Origin: Nocardioides soli
GTDB taxonomy: Bacteria > Actinomycetota > Actinomycetes > Propionibacteriales > Nocardioidaceae
Assembly (NCBI RefSeq): GCF_014191495.1
Contig: NZ_JACHWR010000001.1
Location: 1,054,001 to 1,118,000, forward strand
DNA: 64,000 nt
Direction: 5' to 3'
Part shown: piece after piece, positions 37,390-49,924 of the stretch
Numbering within the stretch: position 1 is the stretch's first letter
How the letters are laid out: each line of letters opens with the position of its first letter
Translations under genes and position numbers: made by a program
The notes under the pieces: model-generated
Told to the model about the DNA's origin: nothing
The model's database searches: none
What the model saw: the letters and a program-made list of their open reading frames with translations, nothing else

Positions 37390-38340
37390 ATGCTGAATCT
37401 CAACTCGATCGATATCCACGACGGTCCGGTCATGATGCGCTTCGAACTGCTGGCTGCGGGCTATGACGGGAGCGCGATTGCTCGGATGCGCCGAGCGGGC
37501 GCTCTCCATCGGCTCCGGCACGGTGCCTACGTCGAGGGCGCGTTGTGGCGCTCCCTCAATGCCGCCGGTCGCCGTCGACTCGTCGCTCGCGCGACGCTGC
37601 GCAGTGCTCGTTCGCCGGCCGTGCTGGCAGGGCCGAGCGCAGCCGACGAGCTCCAGGCACCCGTGTGGGACATGGGAGACGCGGTACACATCACCCGCCT
37701 CGACGGGAGGGCCGGACGGCGAGAAGCGGGCGTTGTGCAGCATCGTGGCTCGATGCGCGCGGGCGACCTGACCATCCGCGACGGGATACCGCTCACGAGC
37801 GGCACCCGGACCGCAGTCGACATGATCGCGATCACCGAACCCGAGCACGCGCTGGTAACCATCAACGGACTCGTGCGGGCCGGCGAGACGTCGGTTGAGT
37901 TGATGGAGCAACGACTCGCAGGCATGAAGGCCCACCCCTTCAGCCTGAACGCACCCATCGTTCTCAGTCTGGTCGAGCCCCGCTGTGAGTCGGCCGGAGA
38001 GACGCGGACTCTCATGCTCTGCTGGCGCCACCACCTCCCGCGCCCGATACCGCAGTACGAGGTGAGGGACGCCGCGGGACGACTCGTGGCACGCGTCGAC
38101 TTCGCCTGGCCCGATCTGGGGGTTTTCCTCGAGTTCGACGGCAAGGAGAAGTACCAGCGCTATCGGCGGCCTGGCGAATCGGTCTCGGACATGGTGCTGC
38201 GCGAGAAGGAGCGTGAACGCGTCGTCTGCGGCATCACGGGCTGGCGGTGCATCCGCATCGTGTGGGCAGACCTACTACACCCTCAGCGCACCGCCGGGCG
38301 CATTCGCTCCACCCTGGCCGGGCAGCCTTGGGCCGCGTGA
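37390..38340 (+). CDS. AbiEi/DUF559-like protein with Vsr-type restriction fold, cassette B (316 aa)
   Basis: The N-terminus (FELLAAGYDGSAIARMRRAG then ALHRLRHGAYVEGALW) is a winged-helix typical of AbiEi-type antitoxins. The middle (GIPLTSGTRTAVDMIAITEP) is usual for the actinobacterial subgroup. The C-terminus is a DUF559/Vsr restriction-like domain: a Glu in SAGETRTLMLCWRH, VDFAWPDLGVFLEFDGKEKY and LREKERERVVCGITGWRCIR. These contribute the D, E-x-D-G and K positions of the PD-(D/E)XK fold. GAAGGA lies 5 bases before ATG 37390. It is enclosed by perfect 30-bp inverted repeats at 37199 and 38430 and GACACGCC hairpins, like an autonomous mobile unit. No transposase is present. Confidence 0.68.
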   Translation: MLNLNSIDIHDGPVMMRFELLAAGYDGSAIARMRRAGALHRLRHGAYVEGALWRSLNAAGRRRLVARATLRSARSPAVLAGPSAADELQAPVWDMGDAVHITRLDGRAGRREAGVVQHRGSMRAGDLTIRDGIPLTSGTRTAVDMIAITEPEHALVTINGLVRAGETSVELMEQRLAGMKAHPFSLNAPIVLSLVEPRCESAGETRTLMLCWRHHLPRPIPQYEVRDAAGRLVARVDFAWPDLGVFLEFDGKEKYQRYRRPGESVSDMVLREKERERVVCGITGWRCIRIVWADLLHPQRTAGRIRSTLAGQPWAA

Positions 38341-38369
38341 GCCGAAGGATCTGTCAGGCAACCCGAGCA

Positions 38370-38430
38370 CGACACGCCATGCCGCGTCGGCGTGTCGCAC
38401 TCGTTTCACCGGGCGGCCGGGGAAACGAGC
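38370..38430. repeat. Palindrome B-right
   Basis: CGACACGCC (38370-38378) and GGCGTGTCG (38389-38397) form a short hairpin, followed by the perfect inverted copy (38401-38430) of the 30-bp repeat at 37199-37228. Order of the two motifs is mirrored compared with the left side, so the whole flank is an inverted repeat. Confidence 0.88.
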
Positions 38431-38436
38431 CCACCC

Positions 38437-40173
38437 TCACACCACATCCCCCACCACGACCCGCGCCTCATCCGCCTCCTGGTCGGTGAGCTTCAGCTGC
38501 GACTGACGCTCGGCCTCGACCCGGCGCAGGTAGTGGTCGACCTCCTCGGCGGTGCGGGCGTCGTCCCAGCCCAGCTCCTCGGCCATCAGGCGGGCGACAC
38601 CGGGGGCGGCGGCGACGCCGCGGTCGAAGGTCTCGATGGAGATGCGGGTACGCCGGGTGAGGACGTCGTCGAGGTGGCGGGCACCCTCGTGGGTGACGGC
38701 GTAGACGACCTCGGCGGCGAGGTAGTCCTCGGCGCCCTCCAGCGGCAGCGCGAGGGAGCGCCGGGCGGCGATCAGGCCGAGCAGGTCGTCGATCAGCCCG
38801 CCGTAGCGCCCGAGCAGGTGGTCGACGCGCGCGACATGGAGACCGGAGCGGCGGGCCAGGAGCACCCGCTGGTTGGAGCGGGTCTCCCAGTCGGCGGCGC
38901 CGAGCAGCGGCACCCGGTCGGTGATCGAGGGGCGCACGGTGAGACCCAGCGTCGAGGTCAGCGAGTGCGCGGCCGCGTCGACGGCGTCGCGGCCCATCAC
39001 GCGGTACGTCGTGAGCTTGCCGCCGGCGATCATCACCAGGCCGGGCACGGGCGTGACGACCGTGTGCTCGCGGGAGATCCGGGACGTCGGCTCGGACTCG
39101 CCCGACAGCAGCGGCCGCAGCCCGGCGTACACGCCCACGACGTCCTCGTGGTCGAGCGGCTCGCGCAGGATCGCGTTGACGTGGCCGAGCACGTAGTCGA
39201 TGTCGGCCTTCGACGCGGCCGGGTGCGCCTTGTCGAGGTTCCACGCGGTGTCGGTGGTACCGATGATCCAGTGCCGGCCCCACGGGATCACGAACAGCAC
39301 CGACTTCTCGGTGCGCACGATGAACCCGGCTTCGGACCGGATCCGGTCGCGCGGCACCACGAGGTGGATGCCCTTCGACGCCTGCACGTGCAGCGCGCCG
39401 CGGCCGCCCACGAGCTCCTGGATCTCGTCGGTCCACACCCCGGCCGCGTTGATGACGACCCGCGCCCGGATCTCGAGGTCCCGGTCGTGCTCCAGGTCAC
39501 GGGCACGTACGCCGACGATGCGCTCGCCCTCCCGCAGGAAGCCGGTCACCTTCACCCGCGTCGCGACGTGCGCACCGTGGGAGGCGGCGGTGCGGGCGAT
39601 CGTCAGCACCAGCCGGGCGTCGTCGACCTGGCAGTCGTAGTACTTGATCGCCCCGGCGAGCGACGCCGGGTCGAAGTCGGGCGCGATCCGCTGCACGGCC
39701 CGCCGGGAGAGGTGCCGGTGCCGCGGGACGCCCATCTCGCCGCCGAGGTTCGCCAGCGCGCCGAGCATCGCCATGCCGTCGTAGAGCGTGAGCCCGGCCG
39801 CGACGTACGGCCGCTCCCAGCCGCGATGGGTCAGCGGGTAGAGGAACGGCACCGGTCGCACCAGGTGCGGCGCCAGCCGGGTCAGCAGCAGGCCGCGCTC
39901 CTGCAGCGCCTCGCGGACCAGCCCGAAGTCCAGCATCTCCAGATAGCGCAGGCCGCCGTGGACCAGCTTGCTGCTGCGGCTGCTGGTGCCGCTGGCCAGG
40001 TCGCGCTGCTCGACCAGGCCGGTGCTGAGTCCGCGGGTGACCGCGTCGAGCGCGGTGCCCGCGCCGACGACGCCGCCACCGACGACGAGCACGTCGAGCT
40101 CACGCTCGTCGTGCGTCATCGCCGCGAGCGCCTCCTCGCGTGCCTGCGGTCCGAGAGCGCTGGAGCGGGTCAT
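38437..40173 (-). CDS. glpD: Glycerol-3-phosphate dehydrogenase (578 aa)
   Basis: Membrane-associated FAD enzyme oxidising glycerol-3-phosphate to dihydroxyacetone phosphate, passing electrons to the respiratory chain. DVLVVGGGVVGAGTALDAVT is the FAD Rossmann motif, followed by VEQRDLASGTSSRSSKLVHG and GGLRYLEMLDFGLVREALQE, the standard GlpD signatures. IGTTDTAWNLDKAHPAASKA and VYAGLRPLLSGES continue the family pattern, and the C-terminal GlpD domain (LDDVLTRRTRISIETFDRGV) is complete. Start at ATG 40173 (MTRSSALGPQAREEA). Its stop lies 7 bases inside the edge of cassette B-right. No glpF or glpK is nearby. Confidence 0.93.
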   Translation of the reverse strand: MTRSSALGPQAREEALAAMTHDERELDVLVVGGGVVGAGTALDAVTRGLSTGLVEQRDLASGTSSRSSKLVHGGLRYLEMLDFGLVREALQERGLLLTRLAPHLVRPVPFLYPLTHRGWERPYVAAGLTLYDGMAMLGALANLGGEMGVPRHRHLSRRAVQRIAPDFDPASLAGAIKYYDCQVDDARLVLTIARTAASHGAHVATRVKVTGFLREGERIVGVRARDLEHDRDLEIRARVVINAAGVWTDEIQELVGGRGALHVQASKGIHLVVPRDRIRSEAGFIVRTEKSVLFVIPWGRHWIIGTTDTAWNLDKAHPAASKADIDYVLGHVNAILREPLDHEDVVGVYAGLRPLLSGESEPTSRISREHTVVTPVPGLVMIAGGKLTTYRVMGRDAVDAAAHSLTSTLGLTVRPSITDRVPLLGAADWETRSNQRVLLARRSGLHVARVDHLLGRYGGLIDDLLGLIAARRSLALPLEGAEDYLAAEVVYAVTHEGARHLDDVLTRRTRISIETFDRGVAAAPGVARLMAEELGWDDARTAEEVDHYLRRVEAERQSQLKLTDQEADEARVVVGDVV

Positions 40174-40206
40174 GCGACCAGTCAAGCAAACGGACGCGGC
40201 AGGCTC

Positions 40207-41004
40207 CTAGGCCCGGACCCGCGGTCCGAGACTGGCGCGGTGGTCGTGGACCATCGTGTGCGTGGCCCGGGTCTGCGCGACGACCTCGGTGTCGATCTCG
40301 GCGATCGCCAGGCCCTCCCCGTCGTCCAGCCGGGCCAGCGGGCGCCCCTCGGGGTCGTAGACCGCCGAGCCACCGATGAACTCCCAGGCGCCGCAGCGTC
40401 CGGTGAGGCCGGCGAGCACGACGTACATACCGTTCTCGACGGCGCGCGCGGCGTAGTAGAGGTCGCGCCGGTGGCCACCGCCCGGGAAGTACGCCGCGGC
40501 GGCCAGGTAGCCGACCGCGCCGTCGAGCGCGGCCGCCTGCGCATGCTCGGGGAAGCAGCCGTCGTAGCAGACCGACAGTCCGAGCTCGACGCCGTCGACG
40601 TCGATCGACGCGCCGTGGTCGCCGACCGTGAAGAGCTGCTTCTCGAGGCCGTCGAGGTGCTGCTTGTCGTACGGCGCGGTGGCGCTGCCGTCGGGACGCA
40701 CCACGACCAGCGAGAGCCGCCGGGCGTCGCCGCGGCACACGGCGGCGCCGGCCACCACGGTCACCCCGCCCTCGGCCGACGCCGCACGAAGCGGGTCGAG
40801 CCAGCCACCCAGGTCGGCGACGTCGGGCAGCGGACCGGTGAACGCCTCGACGTCGTACCCGGTGAGGAACGCCTCGGGCAGCACGACCAGCCGCACGCCC
40901 TGGCCGGCGGCGAGGTCGACCAGCCGGGCGGCGGTGCCGACGTTGGCGGCCAGGTCGCCCGACACGGCGGCGGCCTGCGCCGCCGCGACGAGCAGGGTGC
41001 TCAT
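40207..41004 (-). CDS. Carbon-nitrogen hydrolase (nitrilase family) (265 aa)
   Basis: Amidase of the nitrilase superfamily. The catalytic triad is visible: Glu in [18 protein letters not shown], Lys in [19 protein letters not shown] and Cys in [19 protein letters not shown]. The fold end ([20 protein letters not shown]) is also typical. It hydrolyses a non-peptide C-N bond; the substrate cannot be told. The ATG overlaps the rnhA stop by 4 bases. The region order rnhA-nitrilase-glpD is compact on the same strand. Confidence 0.86.
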   Translation of the reverse strand: MSTLLVAAAQAAAVSGDLAANVGTAARLVDLAAGQGVRLVVLPEAFLTGYDVEAFTGPLPDVADLGGWLDPLRAASAEGGVTVVAGAAVCRGDARRLSLVVVRPDGSATAPYDKQHLDGLEKQLFTVGDHGASIDVDGVELGLSVCYDGCFPEHAQAAALDGAVGYLAAAAYFPGGGHRRDLYYAARAVENGMYVVLAGLTGRCGAWEFIGGSAVYDPEGRPLARLDDGEGLAIAEIDTEVVAQTRATHTMVHDHRASLGPRVRA

Positions 41005-41465
41005 GCCGGCGCCGCGGCGACCGCCTCGGCGAGACCGCGGGCGGCGAGCCGGTCGGCGCGCTCGTTGCCCTCGTCGCCGGCGTGCCCCTTCACCCAGTGC
41101 CACTCCACCTCGTGGCGGGCGCAGGCCTCGACGAGGCGCTGCCAGAGGTCGACGTTCTTGACCGGCTGCTTGGCACTGGTCCGCCAGCCGTTGCGCTGCC
41201 ACGAGACGACCCACGAGGTGATGCCGTTGCGCACGTAGGTGCTGTCGGTGTAGAGGTGCACCACCGACGGTCGGGTGAGCGTCTCGAGCGCCTCGATCGG
41301 GGCGGTCAGCTCCATCCGGTTGTTGGTGGTCGACTCCGTCTGGCCGCCGCAGAGCTCGCGCTCGTGCTCGCCGTACCGCAGCAGGGCTCCCCAGCCCCCG
41401 GGACCGGGATTGGGCACGCAGGCGCCATCAGTGTGGATGGTGACGGCCCCGTCGGCCGTCGTCAC
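41001..41465 (-). CDS. rnhA: Ribonuclease HI (154 aa)
   Basis: Cleaves the RNA strand of RNA-DNA hybrids (primers, R-loops). All four catalytic acids are in context: [20 protein letters not shown] (Asp), [16 protein letters not shown] (Glu), [19 protein letters not shown] (Asp) and [17 protein letters not shown] (Asp). The basic handle with [20 protein letters not shown] is present, so this is a full-length type HI enzyme. The ATG at 41465 overlaps the guaB3 stop; the nitrilase follows with the same kind of overlap. Confidence 0.94.
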   Translation of the reverse strand: MTTADGAVTIHTDGACVPNPGPGGWGALLRYGEHERELCGGQTESTTNNRMELTAPIEALETLTRPSVVHLYTDSTYVRNGITSWVVSWQRNGWRTSAKQPVKNVDLWQRLVEACARHEVEWHWVKGHAGDEGNERADRLAARGLAEAVAAAPA

Positions 41466-42568
41466 TCGACCACGACCTCCACCCGCTGGAACTCCTTGAC
41501 CTCGGTGTAGCCGGTGGTCGCCATCGAGCGGCGCAGCGCACCGACCAGGTTCATCGTGCCGTCGGCGACCCGGGAGGGACCGAAGAGGATCTCCTCGAGC
41601 GTGCCGATGGTCTCGAACTCCACCCGCTGGCCGCGCGGCAGGTCGTGGTGGTGGGCCTCGGTGCCCCAGTGGAAGCCGCGACCGGGCGCGTCGGTGGCGC
41701 GCGCGAACGGCGAGCCGACCATCACCGCGTCGGCACCGCAGGCGATCGCCTTGGCGACGTCGCCGGACTTGCCGATCGAGCCGTCGGCGATGACGTGGAC
41801 GTAGCGACCGCCCGACTCGTCGAGGTAGTCGCGGCGGGCGGCGGCGACGTCGGCGACCGCCGAGGCCATCGGCACGGCGACACCGAGCACGGTCCGGGTG
41901 GTGTGGGCGGCGCCGCCGCCGAAGCCGACGAGCACGCCCGCCGCGCCGGTGCGCATCAGGTGCAGCGCGGCCTGGTGGGTCGCGCAGCCGCCGACGATGA
42001 CCGGCACGTCGAGCTCGTAGATGAACTCCTTGAGGTTGAGCGGCTCGGCCTGCGAGGAGACGTGCTCGGCGGAGACGGTGGTGCCGCGGATCACGAACAT
42101 GTCGACCCCGGCGTCCACGACCGCCTTGGCGAACTCCTTGGTCCGCCCCGGGGAGAGCGAGCCGGCCACGGTCACGCCGGCCTCGCGCATCTCGCGCAGC
42201 CGCTCGGTGATCAGCTCGGGCTTGATCGGCTCGAGGTAGATCTCCTGGAGCCGCCGGGTCGCGTCGGTGCCCCGGAGCCCGGCGACCTCCTCGAGCAGCG
42301 GGTCGGGGTCCTCGTAGCGGGTCCAGAGGCCCTCGAGGTTGAGCACGCCCAGCCCGCCGTACCGCCCCAGCGCCACCGCGGTCGTCGGCGACATCACCGA
42401 GTCCATCGGCGCGGCCAGGACGGGGATGTCGAAGCGGTAGGCGTCGATCTGCCAGGCGGTGCTGACCTCCTCGGGGTCACGGGTGCGCCGCGAGGGCACG
42501 ATCGCGATGTCGTCGAAGGAGTAGGCGCGCCGGGCGCGCTTGGCCCGGCCGATCTCGATGTCGGTCAC
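41462..42568 (-). CDS. guaB3: GuaB3 family IMP dehydrogenase-related protein (368 aa)
   Basis: IMP dehydrogenase/GMP reductase family TIM barrel without CBS domains. It begins [20 protein letters not shown] and has [60 protein letters not shown] and [20 protein letters not shown]. The IMPDH catalytic-loop pattern GSICTTR is replaced by [10 protein letters not shown], so the usual catalytic Cys is absent. GuaB3 is typical of actinobacteria, always beside guaB2; its reaction has been disputed. It follows guaB2 by 16 bases. Confidence 0.92.
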   Translation of the reverse strand: MTDIEIGRAKRARRAYSFDDIAIVPSRRTRDPEEVSTAWQIDAYRFDIPVLAAPMDSVMSPTTAVALGRYGGLGVLNLEGLWTRYEDPDPLLEEVAGLRGTDATRRLQEIYLEPIKPELITERLREMREAGVTVAGSLSPGRTKEFAKAVVDAGVDMFVIRGTTVSAEHVSSQAEPLNLKEFIYELDVPVIVGGCATHQAALHLMRTGAAGVLVGFGGGAAHTTRTVLGVAVPMASAVADVAAARRDYLDESGGRYVHVIADGSIGKSGDVAKAIACGADAVMVGSPFARATDAPGRGFHWGTEAHHHDLPRGQRVEFETIGTLEEILFGPSRVADGTMNLVGALRRSMATTGYTEVKEFQRVEVVVE

Positions 42569-42584
42569 AGTCGTGGGTCCTTTG

Positions 42585-44096
<1,512 letters not shown>

Positions 44097-44174
44097 CTAC
44101 CGGCGCGACCCCTCCGGCCCGAAGCCGACGGGTGCCCCGCCGGGGGCGTCCGACGACCTGAGAAGGTGGGGCCC

Positions 44175-45650
44175 GTGCGCGACTTCGTACGGCGACATCC
44201 GGTCGCGATCGCCGTCGCGGTGGCCGTGCTCGCCCGCCTACCCGCGCTGACCCGCCCGGTGCGCGCGGACGAGGCCGGGTTCCTCCTGGTCGCCGGCGCA
44301 TGGGACCCGCGCCCGGACAGCCTGTTCGGTCCCTACTGGGTCGACCGGCCGCCGGCCCTGATCGCGGTCTTCGACGCGGTCGACGCCCTCGGCGGCGTCA
44401 CCACGCTGCGGCTCCTCGGCGCGCTGGTCGCGGGACTCTCGGTGCTGCTGGCGGCGGCCGTCGCCGGCACCGTGAGCGGCCCGCGCGCGACCGTGTGGAC
44501 CGCGATGCTGACCGCCGCGCTGCTCTCGAACCCGATGATCGACGTCGTGGCGGTGAAGGGCGAACTGCTCGCCCTGCCCTGCGTGCTCGGCAGCATGCTG
44601 CTCACGCTGCTCGCCGTACGCCGCCGCTCCTGGCCCGCCGCGTTCGTCGCCGGCGCCGCGGGCGCGCTGGCGGTGGGACTGAAGCAGAACCTGGTGACCG
44701 GCCTGCTCTTCGCCGGCGTGCTGCTGCTGGTCGCCTGGCGCACCGGCCGGCTCGAGGGGCGGTCGACGGCGGTGCTCGCCGGTGCCGGTGTGCTCGGGGC
44801 CGCGGTCCCGGTGCTCGCGACGGTCGCGTGGGCGGAGCTGGCCGGGGTCCGGCTCGGCACGCTGTGGGACACGGTCTACGGGTTCCGGGCCGCCGCCGCC
44901 CGGGTGATCGCCGACGGCACCACCGACGCACCGGAGCGCCGGGCCTGGATCCTGCTGGCGATCGCGCTGGCGACCGGTCTGCTGGCCGTGCTGGCCGGGC
45001 CGATCGCGAACGCCCGCGAGCTGTGGCGCGACGACCCGCCCGTGGTCGCCGCCACGATCGCGGTGGTGGTCGCCGACCTGCTCTCGCTCGCCGCCGGCGG
45101 CAGCTTCTGGCAGGACTACCTGATCCCGCTGGTACCGGGAGCCGCGCTGTGCACGGCGCTGCTCGCCGGCCGCGCGGGTCGGTCGGGTCGCACGATGCGC
45201 GGTCTCGTGGTCTTCGCGACGATGTCGGCGGCCGTGGGCATGGTCTCCTGGCTGGCCTGGAACCTGACCGGGCAGCAGGAGTTCGACGAGGTCCGCACCG
45301 GCGAGGCGATCGCGGCGTCCGCCGAGCCGGGCGACACGCTCGTGGTGTTCGGCGGCCGAGCCGACCTCCAGCACGCCAGCGGGATGGCCTCGCCGTACCC
45401 GTACCTGTGGAGCCTGCCGATGCGGACCAAGGACCCCGGGTACGCCGACCTCGCCGCGCTCCTCGCCGGGCCGCGGGCGCCCACGTGGCTGGTCGAGTGG
45501 GTCGCCCTCGACGCGTGGTCCGACCGGGGCGTCGACGAGCTCGCCGAGGTCATCTCCGACGAGTACGTCGAGGCGGGGACGGCCTGCAACGGGCACCCGG
45601 TCTACCTGCTGCGCGGCGTCGACCGGCCCCTCGTCACGCCGTCCTGCTGA
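44175..45650 (+). CDS. GT39-like membrane glycosyltransferase homolog, copy 2 (491 aa)
   Basis: Paralog of the protein at 7984-9402. The first loop reads PVRADEAGFLLVAGAWDPRP and YWVDRPPALIAVFDAVDALG; the second half has FWQDYLIPLVPGAALCTALL and YPYLWSLPMRTKDPGYADLA. About ten membrane helices are seen with a short C-terminal soluble part. By analogy with GT-C enzymes it should use a lipid-linked sugar donor on the outer membrane face; acceptor unknown. GTG at 44175 follows AGAAGGTGGGG. It converges with groEL across competing palindromes at 45654-45729. Confidence 0.75.
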   Translation: MRDFVRRHPVAIAVAVAVLARLPALTRPVRADEAGFLLVAGAWDPRPDSLFGPYWVDRPPALIAVFDAVDALGGVTTLRLLGALVAGLSVLLAAAVAGTVSGPRATVWTAMLTAALLSNPMIDVVAVKGELLALPCVLGSMLLTLLAVRRRSWPAAFVAGAAGALAVGLKQNLVTGLLFAGVLLLVAWRTGRLEGRSTAVLAGAGVLGAAVPVLATVAWAELAGVRLGTLWDTVYGFRAAAARVIADGTTDAPERRAWILLAIALATGLLAVLAGPIANARELWRDDPPVVAATIAVVVADLLSLAAGGSFWQDYLIPLVPGAALCTALLAGRAGRSGRTMRGLVVFATMSAAVGMVSWLAWNLTGQQEFDEVRTGEAIAASAEPGDTLVVFGGRADLQHASGMASPYPYLWSLPMRTKDPGYADLAALLAGPRAPTWLVEWVALDAWSDRGVDELAEVISDEYVEAGTACNGHPVYLLRGVDRPLVTPSC

Positions 45651-45653
45651 AAC

Positions 45654-45729
45654 GCCGAGTCGGCGCCAGATTTCAGCCCGGAGGTGAAATCTGGCGCCGA
45701 CTCGACTGCAATCTGGCGCCGGCTCGGCG
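45654..45729. repeat. Three-part palindrome with mutually exclusive hairpins
   Basis: Arms 45657-45675 (GAGTCGGCGCCAGATTTCA) and 45685-45703 form a perfect 19-bp hairpin. A third segment, 45711-45729 (ATCTGGCGCCGGCTCGGCG), can instead pair with 45654-45672 with one mismatch. It lies between the convergent GT39-like gene and groEL and reaches the groEL stop codon. Probably a bidirectional terminator; the two alternative folds are unusual. Confidence 0.75.
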
Positions 45730-47729
<2,000 letters not shown>

Positions 47730-47830
47730 GATGTCGACCTCCACTTTCTGGCACTTCGATGGTGGGTGGTGCACGTCTGGTGCCTGCGGGTCCGGTACGC
47801 CGTCGCGGGGGTCGCACCGGTTCACAGGCG

Positions 47831-47892
47831 CTGGCACACTCACGAGGAGAGTGCCAGATCAGAAACTAGCACTCACCCCAACTGAGTGCCAG
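47831..47892. promoter_or_regulatory. CIRCE (HrcA) operators of groESL
   Basis: The main operator 47866-47892 reads CTAGCACTC, nine-base spacer, GAGTGCCAG, two mismatches per arm region from the CIRCE consensus TTAGCACTC-N9-GAGTGCTAA. A second imperfect copy (CTGGCACACT / GAGTGCCAG) lies at 47831-47857. HrcA repression relieved by heat is the expected control. The methyltransferase gene diverges from the same region. Confidence 0.88.
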
Positions 47893-47920
47893 CGTTACCC
47901 CGCACTGACAGGATCGGACC

Positions 47921-49087
47921 GTGGATCTCGACGCGTTCCGGTGGCTGCTCACCGACGACGGCCAGCGCCTGCTCGACGCGGCGGCCGGCGAGCTGCGCGC
48001 CTCGGGCGACTCCCTCGCCACGCAGACCAGGCTGCGCCGTACGGCGGAGCCGGCACACGTCGCGGCGGCGCTGACCCAGGTCACCCTGCGGGTGCGGGCC
48101 CGGGCGAAGTTCGGCGACCTCGCCGACCGGATGTACTTCACGCCCGACGGCCTGGAGCAGGCGACCCGGCCGCGCGTGGCCGAGCACCGCGCCGCCCGGC
48201 TGGCGGCCGCTTCGGCCACCACGCTCATCGACCTCGGCTGCGGCATCGGCGGCGACCTGCTCGCGGCGGCCCGCGTCGGCCTGGTCGGCGCCGGGGTCGA
48301 TCTCGACCCGGTCCGCGTGGAGGTCGCCCGGGCCAACCTGGAGGCGCTCGGCCTCCCGGGCGCGGTGACGGTCGCCGACGCGACGACGGTCGACACCACG
48401 CCGTTCGACGTCGCCTTCGCCGACCCGGCCCGGCGGGGCGCCCGCGGCCGCACGTTCGACGTCGACGGCTGGACGCCGCCATGGTCGTTCGTCGAGCGGC
48501 TGCTCGCGCGCGACTCCTGCGTGAAGGTCGCGCCGGGGATCCCCCACGACCTGCTGCCGCCCGGCGTCGAGGCCGAGTGGGTCAGCGACCGGGGCGAGGT
48601 CAAGGAGGCCGCACTCTGGTCCGGTCGGCTGGCGACCTGTGCCCGCCGGGCGACGGTGATCGTCGCGACCGGACTGGCCACGCTCACCGACGAGGACGAC
48701 CCCGGGGCCGACGTCCGGGCGGTCGGCGCCTTCCTCTACGAGCCGGACGGCGCCGTGATCCGGGCCGGGCTCGTCACCGCCGTCGCCGCGGGCGTCGACG
48801 GCGGCCTCGTCGACGAGCACATCGCCTACGTCACCTCCGACGCGTCGTACCGGACGCCGTTCGCGCGCGGCTACCGGGTCGTCGAGGAGCTCCCCTACCG
48901 CGAGAAGCAGCTGCGGGCGGCGATCCGCGAGCGCGGCATCGGGCGGCTCACGATCAAGAAGCGGGGCGTCGACGTCGTTCCCGACCAGCTGCGCAAGCGC
49001 CTCGACCTGCGCGGGGACGGCGAGGCGACGATCGTGCTCACCCGGGTGGCCGGCGAGGGCACGGCGCTGCTGGTGGAGCCCTTCTGA
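47921..49087 (+). CDS. Class I SAM-dependent methyltransferase with THUMP-like C-terminus (388 aa)
   Basis: Probable nucleic-acid methyltransferase. Motif I is TTLIDLGCGIGGDLLAAARV, followed by VGAGVDLDPVRVEVARANLE. Motif IV-like DVAFADPARRGARGRTFDVD comes next. The C-terminal region (IGRLTIKKRGVDVVPDQLRK with LRGDGEATIVLTRVAGEG) is the THUMP-like end characteristic of this actinobacterial family. Substrate unknown. GTG start at 47921, six bases after a CAGGAT box (possibly leaderless). Divergent from groES. Followed by a terminator hairpin. Confidence 0.82.
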   Translation: MDLDAFRWLLTDDGQRLLDAAAGELRASGDSLATQTRLRRTAEPAHVAAALTQVTLRVRARAKFGDLADRMYFTPDGLEQATRPRVAEHRAARLAAASATTLIDLGCGIGGDLLAAARVGLVGAGVDLDPVRVEVARANLEALGLPGAVTVADATTVDTTPFDVAFADPARRGARGRTFDVDGWTPPWSFVERLLARDSCVKVAPGIPHDLLPPGVEAEWVSDRGEVKEAALWSGRLATCARRATVIVATGLATLTDEDDPGADVRAVGAFLYEPDGAVIRAGLVTAVAAGVDGGLVDEHIAYVTSDASYRTPFARGYRVVEELPYREKQLRAAIRERGIGRLTIKKRGVDVVPDQLRKRLDLRGDGEATIVLTRVAGEGTALLVEPF

Positions 49088-49101
49088 TCGACGCCGACAG
49101 A

Positions 49102-49139
49102 CGAGTCTCCCGGGAGCCGACTGGCTCCCGGGAGACTCG
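49102..49139. terminator. Hairpin terminator between convergent genes
   Basis: Perfect 17-bp arms CGAGTCTCCCGGGAGCC (49102-49118) and its complement (49123-49139) with a GACT loop, 15 bases after the methyltransferase stop and 13 bases before the convergent membrane-protein stop. Confidence 0.85.
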
Positions 49140-49151
49140 GGTCGTGGGCGG

Positions 49152-49784
49152 TCAGGCGACCTGCGGGACCGGCTGCCCCTCGGCCTCGACGCGACGGGCC
49201 TGGCGGGCGTGCCAGATACCGAAGCCGAAGAGGACCAGCAGGACCGCTGCTCCGGCGAAGGCGGCGATGGCGGCGATGCCGGCGATGGTGCCGACGGTCG
49301 CGAACGCGTAGCCGTAGAGAAGCAGGCCGCGGAGGGTGTTGCCCATGAAGAGCGACTCACGCAGGTCCATCCACGCCTGGGCCTCGTCCTTCTGCGCCTG
49401 GGTGGCGTTGGGGTTCTCGGCGATAGCCGCGGAGAGCTCGCGACCCTTGGCGCTGGCCTCCTCGTAGGTGACGGGGTCACCGTTGTTGAGGGCCGCACCC
49501 GACGCGTTCATGTGCGCCAGGATGTAGTGGTCGGCGAACGCCTTGGCCTCGGGCCCGGTGTCCAGCGGACTGCCGGCGTAGGGCTTCAGGGCCTCGGCGT
49601 CGGCCTCGGGGAGGCTCGCGAGCGCGTCGCCCTCCGGCATCACGATGTCCTGCTGGGTGAACTGGGCCTCGACCTGGTCACCGATGAACACGTTCGCCCA
49701 GGTGAGCAGGCCACCGGCCATGAGGAGGACGGCGGCGAGGGCCAGTCCCGTCCATGAGATCAACTTGTCGAATGCCGAGCGCAT
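49152..49784 (-). CDS. Membrane protein with extracytoplasmic domain, function unknown (210 aa)
   Basis: Helix 1 (TGLALAAVLLMAGGLLTWANV, in two parts about residues 12-32) anchors an about 100-residue acidic external domain with VEAQFTQQDIVMPEGDALAS, ALKPYAGSPLDTGPEAKAFA and GDPVTYEEASAKGRELSAAI. Helices 2 and 3 (LLLYGYAFATVGTIAGIAAI; FAGAAVLLVLFGFGIWHARQ) precede a basic tail. Such proteins are widespread in actinobacteria without a function. The gap to the next gene (49785-49924) includes a GGTCCTGACGGGACC hairpin at about 49876-49905 but no ORF. Confidence 0.72.
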   Translation of the reverse strand: MRSAFDKLISWTGLALAAVLLMAGGLLTWANVFIGDQVEAQFTQQDIVMPEGDALASLPEADAEALKPYAGSPLDTGPEAKAFADHYILAHMNASGAALNNGDPVTYEEASAKGRELSAAIAENPNATQAQKDEAQAWMDLRESLFMGNTLRGLLLYGYAFATVGTIAGIAAIAAFAGAAVLLVLFGFGIWHARQARRVEAEGQPVPQVA

Positions 49785-49924
49785 CGTGCGCCTCCCTGTG
49801 TTGGCGGGACTCCTTCGTCCTGCTTCACCCAGAACGTTAGAAACTGCTGAACGCCGTCAGCAGGGCCGCACGGACGGTCCTGACGGGACCTAGGTCCCGT
49901 CAGGACCGCCGCAGCGTCGGCGGC

